Position numbers and translations under genes: made by a program
Assembly: GCF_900099935.1 (NCBI RefSeq)
Contig: NZ_FNEK01000037.1
Location: 1 to 46,045, forward strand
Direction: 5' to 3'
Length of the DNA stretch: 46,045 nt
DNA from: Aliiruegeria lutimaris
GTDB taxonomy: Bacteria; Pseudomonadota; Alphaproteobacteria; Rhodobacterales; Rhodobacteraceae
The notes under the pieces: model-generated
What the model was told of the DNA's origin: nothing
Database searches by the model: none
The model's input: only the letters and a program-made list of their open reading frames with translations
In this document: one piece after another, positions 1-9,169 of the stretch
Layout of the letters: each line of letters starts with the position of its first letter
How positions within the stretch are numbered: position 1 is the stretch's first letter

Positions 1-415
1 TAAAGACGCTTTGTAAATACAGCGTGCCACAACAGAACCTCCCGGATTCCGTCCTGTCATAACTCACAACCCATTGAATTCATTGAAGCCGGCCAAGCCA
101 AGGACACCAAATCGCGCCTCCAACTGTCGAACTTGGGGGGCTTCGTGACATTTGCGCCGCCCGTCTTGGAGCGTTTGCGGGACCCGATCGCGCGTCAGGG
201 CACACGGTCGTTGGCGCCCTGCCAGGTATCGAGGGCGCCCATCCCTTCCAAGACGAAATTGCCAATCTTGACCGGCAGGAGGTGGCCGGGCACCGGTTGA
301 TCGGGCTGCAGCATCTTTGACCGCGACCGTTCACCAAATGCACCGAAGTTCAATCCCGGCCTCTCTAACCCCCTGTCAATTTCAGGCATTTCACCGAAAA
401 TAAACCGACCCTTTC
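1..415. other. No recognisable gene
   Basis: This left-edge stretch contains no reading frame that I recognise. A minus-strand frame across roughly 195-488 gives a moderately protein-like stretch, but it overlaps the end of the neighbouring oxidoreductase, has no clear ribosome binding site and matches no family I know. It could be a decayed gene. I see no tRNA, terminator or clear repeat here. Confidence 0.5.
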
Positions 416-1381
416 TCAAGGTGCCGGGTCGGCGGCGAAGATCATGTCCATGGCGGCTTGCGTTCCGCGGCTGAATTCGAGCGGGCACGGATAGGGCGCG
501 CCAGATCGCAGGCTTTCTCCAAAATTCTCCACCTGGAGCACGTAATGGTTCACGCCCGGCCAGCGCTCGACACGCGTCTGGTGGCCGGTGATCAACTCCA
601 GTTGCGCCTCGCCATGGACATTTGCGTTGAACGGGAACGCCAGGCGTATCAACCCGGCATCGCCGTGGAAGACCATCTCCTGATAGGGCGCGAGCCGGGT
701 CGAGAGCATCATGCTCATCTCGAAGGAGGGGAATTTCAGCAGGCTGTGTGATGTCGTGTCATAACCGTCCACCCAGGTGATGCTCGCATGGGCTGACACA
801 GGCTCTTCGCCAGAGACGAAGCGCGCTGTCCCAAGCGTATAGACCCCGATATCGCGCAGCGCCCCGCCACCGGTGACTGCTTGGTTGCGGATATTGGCAG
901 GGTCGGGATTGTTGTAGGAGAAAGCGCCGTGGACATGCTGCAACTGTCCGATCGCACCTTCGGCCACGAGCGCTTTTGCCCGCTGCCATTGCGGGTGATG
1001 AACAACCATATAGGCCTCGGCGGCCAGCAGGCCGGCAGCATCGCGCGCTGCGATAAGCTGGTCGAAATCCGCTTCGGCGAGCGCAATGGGCTTTTCGCAC
1101 AGCACCGCCTTGCCGGCGGCGAGGACTTTCTTCGTCCATTCGACATGGAGGTTGTTGGGCAGCGGAATATAGACCGCGTCGATCTCCGGATCGTCCAGAA
1201 GCGCGTCATAGCTTGCATGCACCCGGATACCGGGGAAAAGCGCTTCGAACTCGGCGGCTTTATCGGGTGAACCGGTTGCCAGCGCGGCGAGTTGTGCGCC
1301 GCGGGCGGCGTGGATCGCCGGTCCCATGTATTCACGGGCGAATTTCGACGCCCCCAGGATGCCCCATCGGATGATCTTCAT
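416..1381 (-). CDS. Gfo/Idh/MocA family NAD(P)-dependent oxidoreductase
   Basis: Predicted cytoplasmic dehydrogenase of 321 residues, acting on a sugar, sugar-alcohol or trans-dihydrodiol type substrate that the sequence does not identify. The N-terminus has the Rossmann signature (IIRWGILGASKFA, GxxGxxxxA type). Around residue 95 comes the family hallmark EKP (LCEKPIAL), which contributes the catalytic lysine, followed by the C-terminal alpha/beta domain with GGGALRDIGVYTLG. The open frame extends upstream, but I start at 1381 because GGAAGGAAG lies just before this ATG and the protein then begins directly with the Rossmann strand. It is divergent from phaC across a 302-bp gap. The family call is secure; the substrate is unknown. 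Confidence 0.9.
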   Translation of the reverse strand: MKIIRWGILGASKFAREYMGPAIHAARGAQLAALATGSPDKAAEFEALFPGIRVHASYDALLDDPEIDAVYIPLPNNLHVEWTKKVLAAGKAVLCEKPIALAEADFDQLIAARDAAGLLAAEAYMVVHHPQWQRAKALVAEGAIGQLQHVHGAFSYNNPDPANIRNQAVTGGGALRDIGVYTLGTARFVSGEEPVSAHASITWVDGYDTTSHSLLKFPSFEMSMMLSTRLAPYQEMVFHGDAGLIRLAFPFNANVHGEAQLELITGHQTRVERWPGVNHYVLQVENFGESLRSGAPYPCPLEFSRGTQAAMDMIFAADPAP

Positions 1382-1683
1382 GCCGAACTTCCTTCCGTAT
1401 CTGGCCTGCCCCCGGCCGGACGGCGCGGGCGCTGCAACACATTCGGTCACTCTGCGGGTCATGTCAAAACACAGCCGCCTGCCGCGGGAGTGTCGCTTCG
1501 CCACGCCCTTGCCCGATCTGACGGCACAAGGCGCGCCCGTCCGCGAAACTCGGCAAGATGTTGCGCTAACGGTGAAGCTTCGTCGCAGTTACATTGGAAA
1601 AATTCCAGATGATAACCATCTACGCTGCATTGCGGCGCTCCGACTCGGCAGTGCAGCATCACGGCGAATATCACGAGGTATCC
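1382..1683. promoter_or_regulatory. Divergent oxidoreductase/phaC promoter region with a PhaR-like site
   Basis: This 302-bp divergent intergenic region must hold the promoters of both flanking genes. About 50 bp before the phaC start, CTGC-ATT-GCGG (1625-1635) is one mismatch from the CTGC-N3-GCAG type element that I recall for PhaR in Paracoccus and Rhodobacter, and another TGC-rich stretch (GGCAGTGCAGC) follows. That the site is bound by PhaR is inference. No phaR or phaP gene is present in this window. Confidence 0.3.
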
Positions 1684-3522
1684 ATGACGAGCACTCCCAC
1701 CGCCAAGACCCGGACCTCCGCCGAGGCTCCGGCAACGTCCGCCGCTCCGGCCGCGAACGTGCCGGCCAGACCCGCGCCGAAGCCCAAGGTTCCCAGCCTC
1801 GCCGCGCCTCAGGCCGCCAAGCGGCGATACCAGAATATCGACCGTTCGATCCGCGCCAAGAATGCGCAGCTGACCAATGGCGTTTCCGTTAATGCCTCCC
1901 ACGCTGCGTGGATGGACTGGGCCAAGCACATCGCCCAAGCCCCCGGCCGCCAGCAGGAATTGGCTGAGAAAGCCGTAGAGAACACCCGCAAGCTCTGGCT
2001 TGGCATGATGGGCCTGAGCGGTGGCTTCGAGCCGCGCAAGGGCGACAACCGCTTTACCCATGAAGGCTGGAACACGCCGCCCTACAATGCCTGGAAGCAG
2101 AGCTACCTCGCGCTGGAAGACTGGTGGACCGCCGCCACGACCGAGGTGCGCGGCATGCGGCACAAGTCCAGCGATCGCGTTGCGTTCCAGACGCAGCAGA
2201 TGCTGGATGCGATCTCGCCCTCGAATTTCCCGCTGACCAACCCGGAAGTGATGTCGAAGACATTGGAGACCGGCGGCGAGAACCTGGCGACCGGCGCCCG
2301 CAACTTCTTCGAAGATTTCGTGCGCGAGATCTCGCACGAGAAGGAGCCGATGCCGGAGGAATTCCGGATCGGTGAAAACATTGCCTGCACGCCGGGCGAG
2401 GTGGTGTTCCGCAACGAACTGATGGAGCTTATCCAATACACGCCGACCACGCCGAAGGTGCATGCCGAGCCGATCCTGATCGTGCCGGCCTGGATCATGA
2501 AGTATTACATCCTGGACCTCAGCCAGAAGAACTCGCTCATCCGGTATCTCGTCTCGCAGGGCTATACGGTCTTCTGCATCTCCTGGGTCAACCCGGATGC
2601 AAGCTATGCCAATGTGGGGCTGGATGATTATCGGAAAGACGGGGTGATGGCGGCGCTGGACGCGGTCACCGCCATCGTGCCGGACCAGAAGGTGCATGCC
2701 TGCGGCTATTGCCTCGGTGGCACGATCCTGTCGATTGCCGCAGCGACGATGGCCCGCGACGATGACGAACGGTTCGCATCGGTCTCCCTGCTGGCCGCAC
2801 AGACCGACTTCACCGAGGCCGGCGAGGTGATGATGTTCCTCGACGAGAGCCAGATCGCCTATCTCGAAGACATGATGTGGGACCAGGGCTATCTCGACCA
2901 GGACCAGATGGCCGGTGCCTTCCAGGCGCTGAGGGCCGAGGACCTGATCTTTGCCCGCGCCATCCGCAAATACCTGCTGGGCGAACAGGAGAAGGCGTTC
3001 GACATCTCGGCCTGGAACGCGGATGCGACCCGGATGCCCTACAAGATGCATTCGGAATACCTGCGCGCGCTCTTCCTCGAGAACCGGCTTTCGGGCGGGC
3101 GTTACGCCGTCGAGGGCAAGGTCATCGCCCTGCGGGACATCGCGGCGCCATTCTTCGTTGTCGGCACCGAGAAAGATCACATCGCACCCTGGAAATCGGT
3201 CTACAAGATCGGGCTTTTCAACGGCGCCAAGCACACATTCGTGCTGACCTCTGGCGGGCATAATTCCGGCATCCTGTCACGGACGGGCCACCCGCGCCGT
3301 CACTATCGCATCGGGCATCGCGCGGAAGAATATCACTACATGGATCCCGATACCTGGCTGGCCAATCACGACGTGCAGCAGGGCTCCTGGTGGGAGGAAT
3401 GGGAAACCTTCCTCAGCGGCCACAGCTCGAAGGAGATGGTCGACCCGCCGTCGATGGGTGCGCCCGACAAGGGCCTGCGCCCGCTCGGAGCGGCGCCCGG
3501 AACATATGTGTTCCAGCAATAA
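1684..3522 (+). CDS. phaC: Class I poly(3-hydroxyalkanoate) synthase PhaC
   Basis: Polymerises (R)-3-hydroxyacyl-CoA into PHA storage polymer at the granule surface. The 612-residue length fits class I synthases. It has an N-terminal PhaC_N domain and a C-terminal alpha/beta-hydrolase domain. The lipase-like box GYCLGG supplies the nucleophile Cys343, and the other triad members are visible as Asp498 (GTEKDH) and His526 (GGHNSG). The first 45 residues are rich in Ala, Pro and Thr and probably disordered. An in-frame ATG at 1609 would add 25 residues, but ATG 1684 is preceded by ACGAGG at good spacing and is preferred. No phaZ, phaP, phaR or phaAB lies beside it, so the usual pha cluster is not intact here. 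Confidence 0.95.
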   Translation: MTSTPTAKTRTSAEAPATSAAPAANVPARPAPKPKVPSLAAPQAAKRRYQNIDRSIRAKNAQLTNGVSVNASHAAWMDWAKHIAQAPGRQQELAEKAVENTRKLWLGMMGLSGGFEPRKGDNRFTHEGWNTPPYNAWKQSYLALEDWWTAATTEVRGMRHKSSDRVAFQTQQMLDAISPSNFPLTNPEVMSKTLETGGENLATGARNFFEDFVREISHEKEPMPEEFRIGENIACTPGEVVFRNELMELIQYTPTTPKVHAEPILIVPAWIMKYYILDLSQKNSLIRYLVSQGYTVFCISWVNPDASYANVGLDDYRKDGVMAALDAVTAIVPDQKVHACGYCLGGTILSIAAATMARDDDERFASVSLLAAQTDFTEAGEVMMFLDESQIAYLEDMMWDQGYLDQDQMAGAFQALRAEDLIFARAIRKYLLGEQEKAFDISAWNADATRMPYKMHSEYLRALFLENRLSGGRYAVEGKVIALRDIAAPFFVVGTEKDHIAPWKSVYKIGLFNGAKHTFVLTSGGHNSGILSRTGHPRRHYRIGHRAEEYHYMDPDTWLANHDVQQGSWWEEWETFLSGHSSKEMVDPPSMGAPDKGLRPLGAAPGTYVFQQ

Positions 3523-3553
3523 GGGACGCCACGCTTCGAGAAGAACACTCCCC

Positions 3554-3699
3554 GGAGGCGCATGAACGATCCTGCGGATCGTGCCTCCGGCGGGGATATT
3601 TTGCGTCAGAAGAAACGCCGGACCGTCCTCTGAATTCTTCTGACTCAAAATATCCTGGGGGGAGCGCTCACCAGAGCGCGTGGGGGGGCAAAGCCCCCC
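3554..3699. repeat. Intergenic inverted-repeat/hairpin element downstream of phaC
   Basis: Three hairpin-forming units are packed behind phaC. First, ACGATCC-TGC-GGATCGT (3566-3582) lies inside a GGAGGC/GCCTCC pair (3554-3588). Second, a 21-bp inverted repeat, GGATATTTTGCGTCAGAAGAA at 3594-3614 and its reverse complement at 3635-3655 with one mismatch, has a 20-nt loop. Third, GGGGGGC-AAA-GCCCCCC spans 3683-3699. A related unit (GGGGGC hairpin plus GGGATATTTT) occurs at 18945-19010. I believe such GGATATTTT motifs next to G-rich hairpins are common between genes in Rhodobacteraceae, where they may act as terminators or BIME-like elements. The structures are seen; the function is inferred. Confidence 0.6.
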
Positions 3700-3781
3700 G
3701 CCTGTCATTCCGCCCCGGGCGAGCGGCAAGTCCGTTTGGCCAATGCTGATCGTTTCATGAGTCGGCAATTGGAGGAAGAGC

Positions 3782-5605
3782 TCAGCCTTCCATCGCCTCC
3801 AACTGGTCGATGAAGCCCGAGATCATGCTCAACCCCTTGTCCCAGAATTTCGGATCCGTCGCGTCCAGCCCGAAAGGCGCCAGCAACTCCTTGTGGTGTT
3901 TCGATCCCCCCGCCTTGAGCATCTCGAAATATTTCTCCTGGAACCCCGGATCACCCTCCTCGTAGACCGCATAGAGCGCGTTCACCAGCCCGTCGCCGAA
4001 AGCGTAGGCGTAGACGTAGAAGGGCGAGTGTACGAAATGCGGGATGTAGGACCAGAAGGTCTCGTAGCCATCCATGAAGCAGAATGCCGGCCCGAGGCTC
4101 TCGCCCTGCACCGACATCCACAGCGCGTTGATATCCTCTGGCGTCAGTTCTCCGTGACGGCGCGCCTCGTGCAGCTTGCACTCGAAATCGTAAAACGCGA
4201 TCTGGCGGACGACCGTGTTGATCATGTCCTCCACCTTGCCGGCCAGCAGCACCTTGCGTTTCGCATCGTCCTTGGTGTCGTCGAGCAGCTTGCGGAAGGT
4301 CAACATCTCGCCAAAGACGGAGGCCGTCTCGGCCAGCGTGAGGGGCGTCGAAGACAGCAACTCGCCCTGCCCCGCGGCCAGCACCTGGTGCACGCCGTGG
4401 CCCAGTTCATGCGCGAGCGTCATCACGTCGCGCGGTTTGCCGAGATAGTTCAGCATCACGTAAGGGTGCACCTCGACCACGGTCGGATGCGCGAACGCCC
4501 CCGGAGCCTTGCCCGGCTTCACGCCGGCATCAATCCAGCCCTTGTTGAAGAACGGCTCGGCGATCTCGGCCATGCGCGGCGAGAAGCCGGCATAAGCGCC
4601 CAGAACGGTCTCCTTCGCCTCCGCCCAGGAGATCGTGCGCTTGTCCTCCATCGGCAGCGGCGCATTGCGGTCCCAGACTTCGAGAATATCCAGACCCATC
4701 CATTTGCGCTTGAGATCGTAATAGCGATGCGACAGGCGCGGATAGGCTTCCACCACGGCGTTGCGCAGCGCCTCGACCACCTCGGGCTCCACGTGGTTGG
4801 CCAGGTGGCGCGAGGTTTGCGGGCTGGGCATGCCGCGCCAGCGATCCTCGATCTCCTTCTCCTTGGCCAGCGTGTTGTGGACGCGGGAGAAGAGTTTGAC
4901 ATTGGAGCCGAAGACCCGCGCCAGCTCGCGCGCGGCCCCTTCCCGCTTGGAGCGATCTTGTTCGGTCAGGAAGTTGAGCGTGGATTCGAGGTTATACGTC
5001 TCGCCCTCCAGCTCGAATTCCAGCGCGGCCATGGTCTCGTCGAACAGCCTGTTCCAGGCGGCCGCGCCAACCGTCGACTGGTCATGCAGGAATTTTTCCA
5101 GCTCGTCCGAGAGTTGGTAGGGCTTCATCGCCCGCAGGCGGTCGAAGATGGGCTTGAAGCGGAAGAGATCGTCATTCTCATCCAGCAACCGCTCCAGGTG
5201 CTCATCCTCCAACCGGTTGATCTCCAGCGTGTAGAAAACCAGCGGCGTGGTGAAATTGGTGATCTTCTCCTGGCAATTACCAAGGAACTGCGCCCGCTCG
5301 CCATCGGTCGTGTTCTGGTAGTAGCGCAGGCCCGCAAAGGACATGATGCGCCCGGCGACTATGTCGATCTTCTCGTAGCGCAGCACGCAATCGAGCAGCC
5401 CCTTCGCGTCCAGATCTGCAAGCTTGCCCTCGTAATCCTCTGCGAACGAGAGGCAGGCCGCCTCCAGCCAGTCCATGTCCCGCTTGAGCTCCGGCGCATC
5501 CGCACCGGCATAGAGATCGGTCAGATCCCAATCCGGCAGCTCGCCGAAATCCCCTGCGGCGGAGAGGTCGGCATCAAGGACGGGGGTGGGAGACATGGTT
5601 TGCAT
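3782..5605 (-). CDS. pepF: Oligoendopeptidase F (M3 family zinc metallopeptidase)
   Basis: Cytoplasmic zinc peptidase that degrades oligopeptides of medium length. The 607-residue protein carries the catalytic HELGH motif (His399, Glu400, His403) in LAHELGHGVHQVLA. Next comes the downstream metal-ligand region LAETASVFGE, characteristic of the M3B PepF subgroup. The N-terminal half is the helical PepF/M3 domain. The open frame begins 19 codons earlier, but the ATG at 5605 has GAGG five bases upstream and is the likely start. No signal peptide is visible. It stands alone, 197 bp upstream of nothing obviously related (ribE precedes it on the same strand). Confidence 0.93.
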   Translation of the reverse strand: MQTMSPTPVLDADLSAAGDFGELPDWDLTDLYAGADAPELKRDMDWLEAACLSFAEDYEGKLADLDAKGLLDCVLRYEKIDIVAGRIMSFAGLRYYQNTTDGERAQFLGNCQEKITNFTTPLVFYTLEINRLEDEHLERLLDENDDLFRFKPIFDRLRAMKPYQLSDELEKFLHDQSTVGAAAWNRLFDETMAALEFELEGETYNLESTLNFLTEQDRSKREGAARELARVFGSNVKLFSRVHNTLAKEKEIEDRWRGMPSPQTSRHLANHVEPEVVEALRNAVVEAYPRLSHRYYDLKRKWMGLDILEVWDRNAPLPMEDKRTISWAEAKETVLGAYAGFSPRMAEIAEPFFNKGWIDAGVKPGKAPGAFAHPTVVEVHPYVMLNYLGKPRDVMTLAHELGHGVHQVLAAGQGELLSSTPLTLAETASVFGEMLTFRKLLDDTKDDAKRKVLLAGKVEDMINTVVRQIAFYDFECKLHEARRHGELTPEDINALWMSVQGESLGPAFCFMDGYETFWSYIPHFVHSPFYVYAYAFGDGLVNALYAVYEEGDPGFQEKYFEMLKAGGSKHHKELLAPFGLDATDPKFWDKGLSMISGFIDQLEAMEG

Positions 5606-5802
5606 CGGAACCTCGTTGCTGAGCTGTCCGACGAATAAATGGACATATTCACCCGGGTTCAACCGAAAACGCCGTCAAGAACACCGAAAGCATGCGGCGC
5701 TTTGGGCATCACCTATGCGCACCGCAGGAAAATGCTTCCTGTGGACGCAACGCCAGCGGCGGAGCGTCGGCTTGAGACCGGGTTCGCGGAGTTGCGCGCC
5801 GA

Positions 5803-6390
5803 TCAGACCGTTTCTGCAAGCCGGGCGACATACCGCGCCAGCGTGTCGATTTCCAGGTTGATCAGGTCCCCGACGGCTGCCTCTCCCCAGGTGGTGACTT
5901 CCTTGGTGTGCGGGATGAAGTTGACGCCGAAATCGGCCCCATTGACCTCGTTCACGGTCAGCGAGGTGCCATTCAGCGCCACGGAGCCCTTGGGCGCGAT
6001 GAAACGGGCGAGGCCCGCCGGGGCGCGGAAGGTCACGCGGGTGCTGTCGCCTTCATCCGCCATGGCCACGATCTCGGCGGTGCCATCGACATGGCCCGAC
6101 ACGATATGCCCGCCCAGCTCGTCGCCCACTTTCAGCGCACGTTCGAGATTGATCCGTCCGCCTTCCTTCCAGCCGCCGATATTGGTCTTGGACACGGATT
6201 CGGCCGAGATGTTCACGTCGAACCAATCCGCCCCCTTCTCGATCACCGTCAGGCAGACGCCATTGCAGGCAATCGACGCGCCCAGGTCGACGCCCGCCAT
6301 GTCATAGGACGTGCCGATCCGCACGCGCAGGTCGCCGCGCTTTTCCAATTGCCTGATTTCGCCGATGTCGGTCACGATGCCGGTGAACAT
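5803..6390 (-). CDS. ribE: Riboflavin synthase alpha subunit
   Basis: Catalyses the dismutation of two 6,7-dimethyl-8-ribityllumazine molecules to riboflavin, the last step of riboflavin synthesis. The 195-residue protein begins with the invariant MFTGIV and has two internal lumazine-binding repeats, marked by ACNGVCLTV and ALNGTSLTV, with SGHVDG beginning the second. A ribosome binding site (AGGAG) sits eight bases before the ATG. In many alphaproteobacteria this gene directly follows ribD. Here ribD lies 4.8 kb away on the same strand, with a plus-strand capsule block between them, so ribE probably has its own promoter in the region divergent from kpsS. Confidence 0.96.
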   Translation of the reverse strand: MFTGIVTDIGEIRQLEKRGDLRVRIGTSYDMAGVDLGASIACNGVCLTVIEKGADWFDVNISAESVSKTNIGGWKEGGRINLERALKVGDELGGHIVSGHVDGTAEIVAMADEGDSTRVTFRAPAGLARFIAPKGSVALNGTSLTVNEVNGADFGVNFIPHTKEVTTWGEAAVGDLINLEIDTLARYVARLAETV

Positions 6391-6601
6391 GGGTTCGACT
6401 CCTGTTGATCGTCACCAGCAGGTAACGGGACGCTCGCGCGCGGGCAAGAGGGCCCGGGCGCGCCATAGCGGCGCTGCCCCCGCGACAGAAGACACAGCCG
6501 CGATGGAATTATGCAGAAAATTCAACGAACGCGTGACAAACCGGCCCGGAAAGCCGAAACCGTCTGGAAGAACCAAGGATGGGATTGCAGAGGTGACCGG
6601 G

Positions 6602-7900
6602 GTGCAGACCCATATGCGCCGAGGCGGCGAATGCCGGTTCCTGTTCCTGCAGGGGCCGCATGGGCCGTTCTTCCAGCAACTCTCCGAACAGCTCCGCGCC
6701 TCGGGAGCCGAGGTCTTCCGGGTCGGCTTCAATGCCGGGGACGAAGCATTCTGGAAAGAGCGGCAAAACTTCATCCGTTACAACGAACCCGCCGGGAACT
6801 GGCCCGACAGGTTCGCCGAGATCCTCACGCAAAAAGCGATCACCGATCTTGTCCTCTATGGCGATGTCCGGCCGATCCATGCCCATGCCGTGGCCATAGC
6901 CAAGGCGCGCGGGATCACCGTGCATGTGTTCGAGGAAGGCTATCTGCGCCCCTACTGGGTGACCTATGAGCGCGGCGGATCGAACGGCAATTCGCGGCTG
7001 ATGTCGCTGGAGCTGGACGAGATGCGCGCGGCGCTCGAACAATCCGACGTGGAATTGCCCGGCGTGCCCGCGCATTGGGGCGACATGCGCCAGCATGTCT
7101 GGTTCGGCGCGCTCTATCACTGGCATGTCATGTTCCGGAACCGCCACTACACGCATTTCCGGCCACACCGCTCGCTGCCCGTGACCCGGGAGTTCCAGCT
7201 GAATCTCAACCGCTTGCTGTTGATGCCGGCGCATTGGCTGGACCGGAAACTGGCCACCCATCGCATCTCGCATGGCTGTTTCCCCTATCACCTCGTGCTG
7301 TTGCAGCTCGAGCATGATTCAAGCTTCCAGGAGCATGGCCCCTTCGAGACGATGACGGATTTCCTCGAAATCTGCATTCGCGGCTTTGCCGAGGGCGCGC
7401 CGAAACATCACCATCTCGTCTTCAAGGCGCACCCGCTCGAAGACGGGCGGACGCCGCTGCGCAAGGATGTCCTGCGGCTGGCGCGGGAGCACGACGTCCC
7501 GGACCGGGTGCATTACGTGCGTGGCGGCAAGCTGGCCGCGCTGCTCGATCACGCACGCTCTGCGGTGACCGTCAACTCGACCGCGGGACAGCAGGCGCTC
7601 TGGCGCGGCCTGCCGATCCGTGCCTTTGGCAAGGCCGTGTATGCAAAGCCGGAATTTGTCTCGACCCAGCCGATCGGAGCCTTTTTCGCCCACCCGACGA
7701 AACCGGACAGCCGCGCCTATCGAGATTACCGCTCCTACCTGCTCGAAACCTCCCAGATCACGGGCGGCTTCTACTCGGCGGACGGGCGACGCCAGCTCCT
7801 GCGGCAAGTGGTCGACATGATGCTCGCCCCGCTCGACCCGTATGACGCGCTTGCGACCGGCACCGCCGCACCGCGTCATCAACTCCAGAGCGCAAGCTGA
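6602..7900 (+). CDS. kpsS: Capsule polysaccharide modification protein KpsS/LipB-like
   Basis: Member of the capsule biosynthesis family (Pfam Capsule_synth). KpsS/LipB is known to add the first beta-Kdo to lyso-phosphatidylglycerol, starting the lipid anchor of ABC-exported capsules. Visible family signatures are the N-terminal FLFLQGPHGPFF, the central HVFEEGYLRPYW, and the C-terminal HHLVFKAHPLEDG and TVNSTAGQQALWRGLPI. The start is uncertain. The frame is open far upstream, but the best ribosome binding site is GAGGT seven bases before a GTG at 6602, giving 432 residues; ATG 6614 is the alternative. It heads a block with the OPX and kpsC genes. No ABC transporter genes (kpsMT/E) are nearby. 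Confidence 0.88.
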   Translation: MQTHMRRGGECRFLFLQGPHGPFFQQLSEQLRASGAEVFRVGFNAGDEAFWKERQNFIRYNEPAGNWPDRFAEILTQKAITDLVLYGDVRPIHAHAVAIAKARGITVHVFEEGYLRPYWVTYERGGSNGNSRLMSLELDEMRAALEQSDVELPGVPAHWGDMRQHVWFGALYHWHVMFRNRHYTHFRPHRSLPVTREFQLNLNRLLLMPAHWLDRKLATHRISHGCFPYHLVLLQLEHDSSFQEHGPFETMTDFLEICIRGFAEGAPKHHHLVFKAHPLEDGRTPLRKDVLRLAREHDVPDRVHYVRGGKLAALLDHARSAVTVNSTAGQQALWRGLPIRAFGKAVYAKPEFVSTQPIGAFFAHPTKPDSRAYRDYRSYLLETSQITGGFYSADGRRQLLRQVVDMMLAPLDPYDALATGTAAPRHQLQSAS

Positions 7901-7945
7901 GAAACCTGCCGAACGCGGCGTGGAGGCAACACTTGCCGGCGGCCT

Positions 7946-7966
7946 GAAGCTCGGGCTTCCTTTTTT
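7946..7966 (+). terminator. Possible intrinsic terminator after kpsS
   Basis: GAAGC-TCGG-GCTTC forms a five-base-pair stem with a tetraloop and is followed by C and six T residues. It lies 46 bp after the kpsS stop and 63 bp before the next start. The stem is short, so termination may be partial. Confidence 0.5.
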
Positions 7967-8028
7967 ATCGGAGTCTTGTAGGGTTAGCCGCAAAACTTGA
8001 GGCAAAATCCGTTTAAGGAGCCCGAGCA

Positions 8029-9159
8029 GTGAAAAGAACGACATCCCGCTGGGCCCGCATTGCGGCCCTGTTTTTCATGGCATGTGCCGTGGGAGCCTGT
8101 GGCTTGCCACGTTCGGGTCCCGGCAAGAAGGAAATCTTTTCCGGATCCGTGATGAAGGAAGGCGACGCCTTTGTCGTCTCCGTAAATGATCGCGTCACCC
8201 GCGCCACGTCCGTGACCCCGGTCCTCGGGTTTTCCAGCGACTTTCTGAATGCCGGACAAGTCGGATCCGACACGATCCGCTCCGGGGATACGCTGGCGCT
8301 GACAATCTGGGAAAACGTGGATGACGGGCTGCTCGCCGATCAGGGCAATTCGGCCACCCTGCTCGAAGAGGTGCAGGTGGATGGCTCCGGTTTCATCTTC
8401 GTGCCCTATGCCGGCCGCATCAAGGCCTCCGGCAACACGCCCGAACGGCTGCGCCAGATCATCACCGAGAAGCTCGACGCCCAGACGCCCGACCCGCAGG
8501 TTCTCGTGACCCGCGCCGCCGGCGACGGGGCGACGGTTTCGGTCATGGGTGGCATCACCAAGCAGGGCGTCTATCCTATTTCCCGCCCGACACGCACGCT
8601 CTCCGCGATGATCGCGCTTGCCGGCGGCGTGACCGTACCCACCGAAATCGCCCAGATCACCGTGTCGCGCGGCAGCCAGACCTCCAAGATCTGGTTCGAC
8701 GATCTGCATACCGATCCGCGGCTCGATATCGCCCTTCGCGGCGGCGACCGCATCCTGGTCGAGGAAGACAAGCGCGCCTTCTCCGTGCTCGGCGCCACCG
8801 GCACGCAAAACCGCGTCCGGTTCGAGACCCAGACCCTCTCGGCCATCGAGGCCCTGGCCCAGGTGGGCGGCCTGAACTCCAACCTGGCCGATCCGACCGG
8901 CGTTTTCGTCTTCCGCAACGAGCCCGAGGCAGTCGCCCGCGCCGTGCTTGGCCGTTCCGACATCATCGGCGATCAGCGCTTCGTCTATGTTCTGGACCTG
9001 ACCGAGCCGAACGGCATGTTCGAAGCCCGCGACTTCGCCATCCGCGACGACGACACGCTCTACGTGACCGAAGCGCCCTTCGTAAGCTGGCAGAAGACGC
9101 TTTCCGCCATCACCGGCACTCTCAACCCGCTGGCAAATTACTCGACATTGGTCAACTAG
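8029..9159 (+). CDS. Capsule export outer-membrane lipoprotein (Wza/KpsD-like OPX)
   Basis: Polysaccharide export protein predicted to form or contribute to the outer-membrane exit channel for capsule. It has 376 residues. A lipoprotein signal peptide ends in the lipobox VGAC, with Cys24 as the lipidated residue. Next comes a poly-export domain (around DTIRSGDTLALTIWENV to PYAGRIKASGNTPERLRQII), then SLBB-type beta-grasp repeats (VSVMGGITKQGVYPI and AFSVLGATGTQNRVRF). Translation begins at GTG 8029, since AAGGAG lies eight bases upstream. The kpsC start follows 10 bp after its stop, consistent with an operon. Confidence 0.9.
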   Translation: MKRTTSRWARIAALFFMACAVGACGLPRSGPGKKEIFSGSVMKEGDAFVVSVNDRVTRATSVTPVLGFSSDFLNAGQVGSDTIRSGDTLALTIWENVDDGLLADQGNSATLLEEVQVDGSGFIFVPYAGRIKASGNTPERLRQIITEKLDAQTPDPQVLVTRAAGDGATVSVMGGITKQGVYPISRPTRTLSAMIALAGGVTVPTEIAQITVSRGSQTSKIWFDDLHTDPRLDIALRGGDRILVEEDKRAFSVLGATGTQNRVRFETQTLSAIEALAQVGGLNSNLADPTGVFVFRNEPEAVARAVLGRSDIIGDQRFVYVLDLTEPNGMFEARDFAIRDDDTLYVTEAPFVSWQKTLSAITGTLNPLANYSTLVN

Positions 9160-9169
9160 GATCGGCCCT

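Noticed and set aside
1459-3261. A 600-codon minus-strand frame over phaC
   Set aside because: Antisense to a complete PhaC with all catalytic residues; no ribosome binding site or domain.
3590-3781. CRISPR array
   Set aside because: The repeats behind phaC are a single inverted pair plus hairpins, not evenly spaced direct repeats with spacers. No CRISPR array or cas gene is seen anywhere in the window.
3893-5638. A long plus-strand frame over pepF
   Set aside because: Antisense shadow; pepF on the other strand has an intact HELGH motif and normal length.
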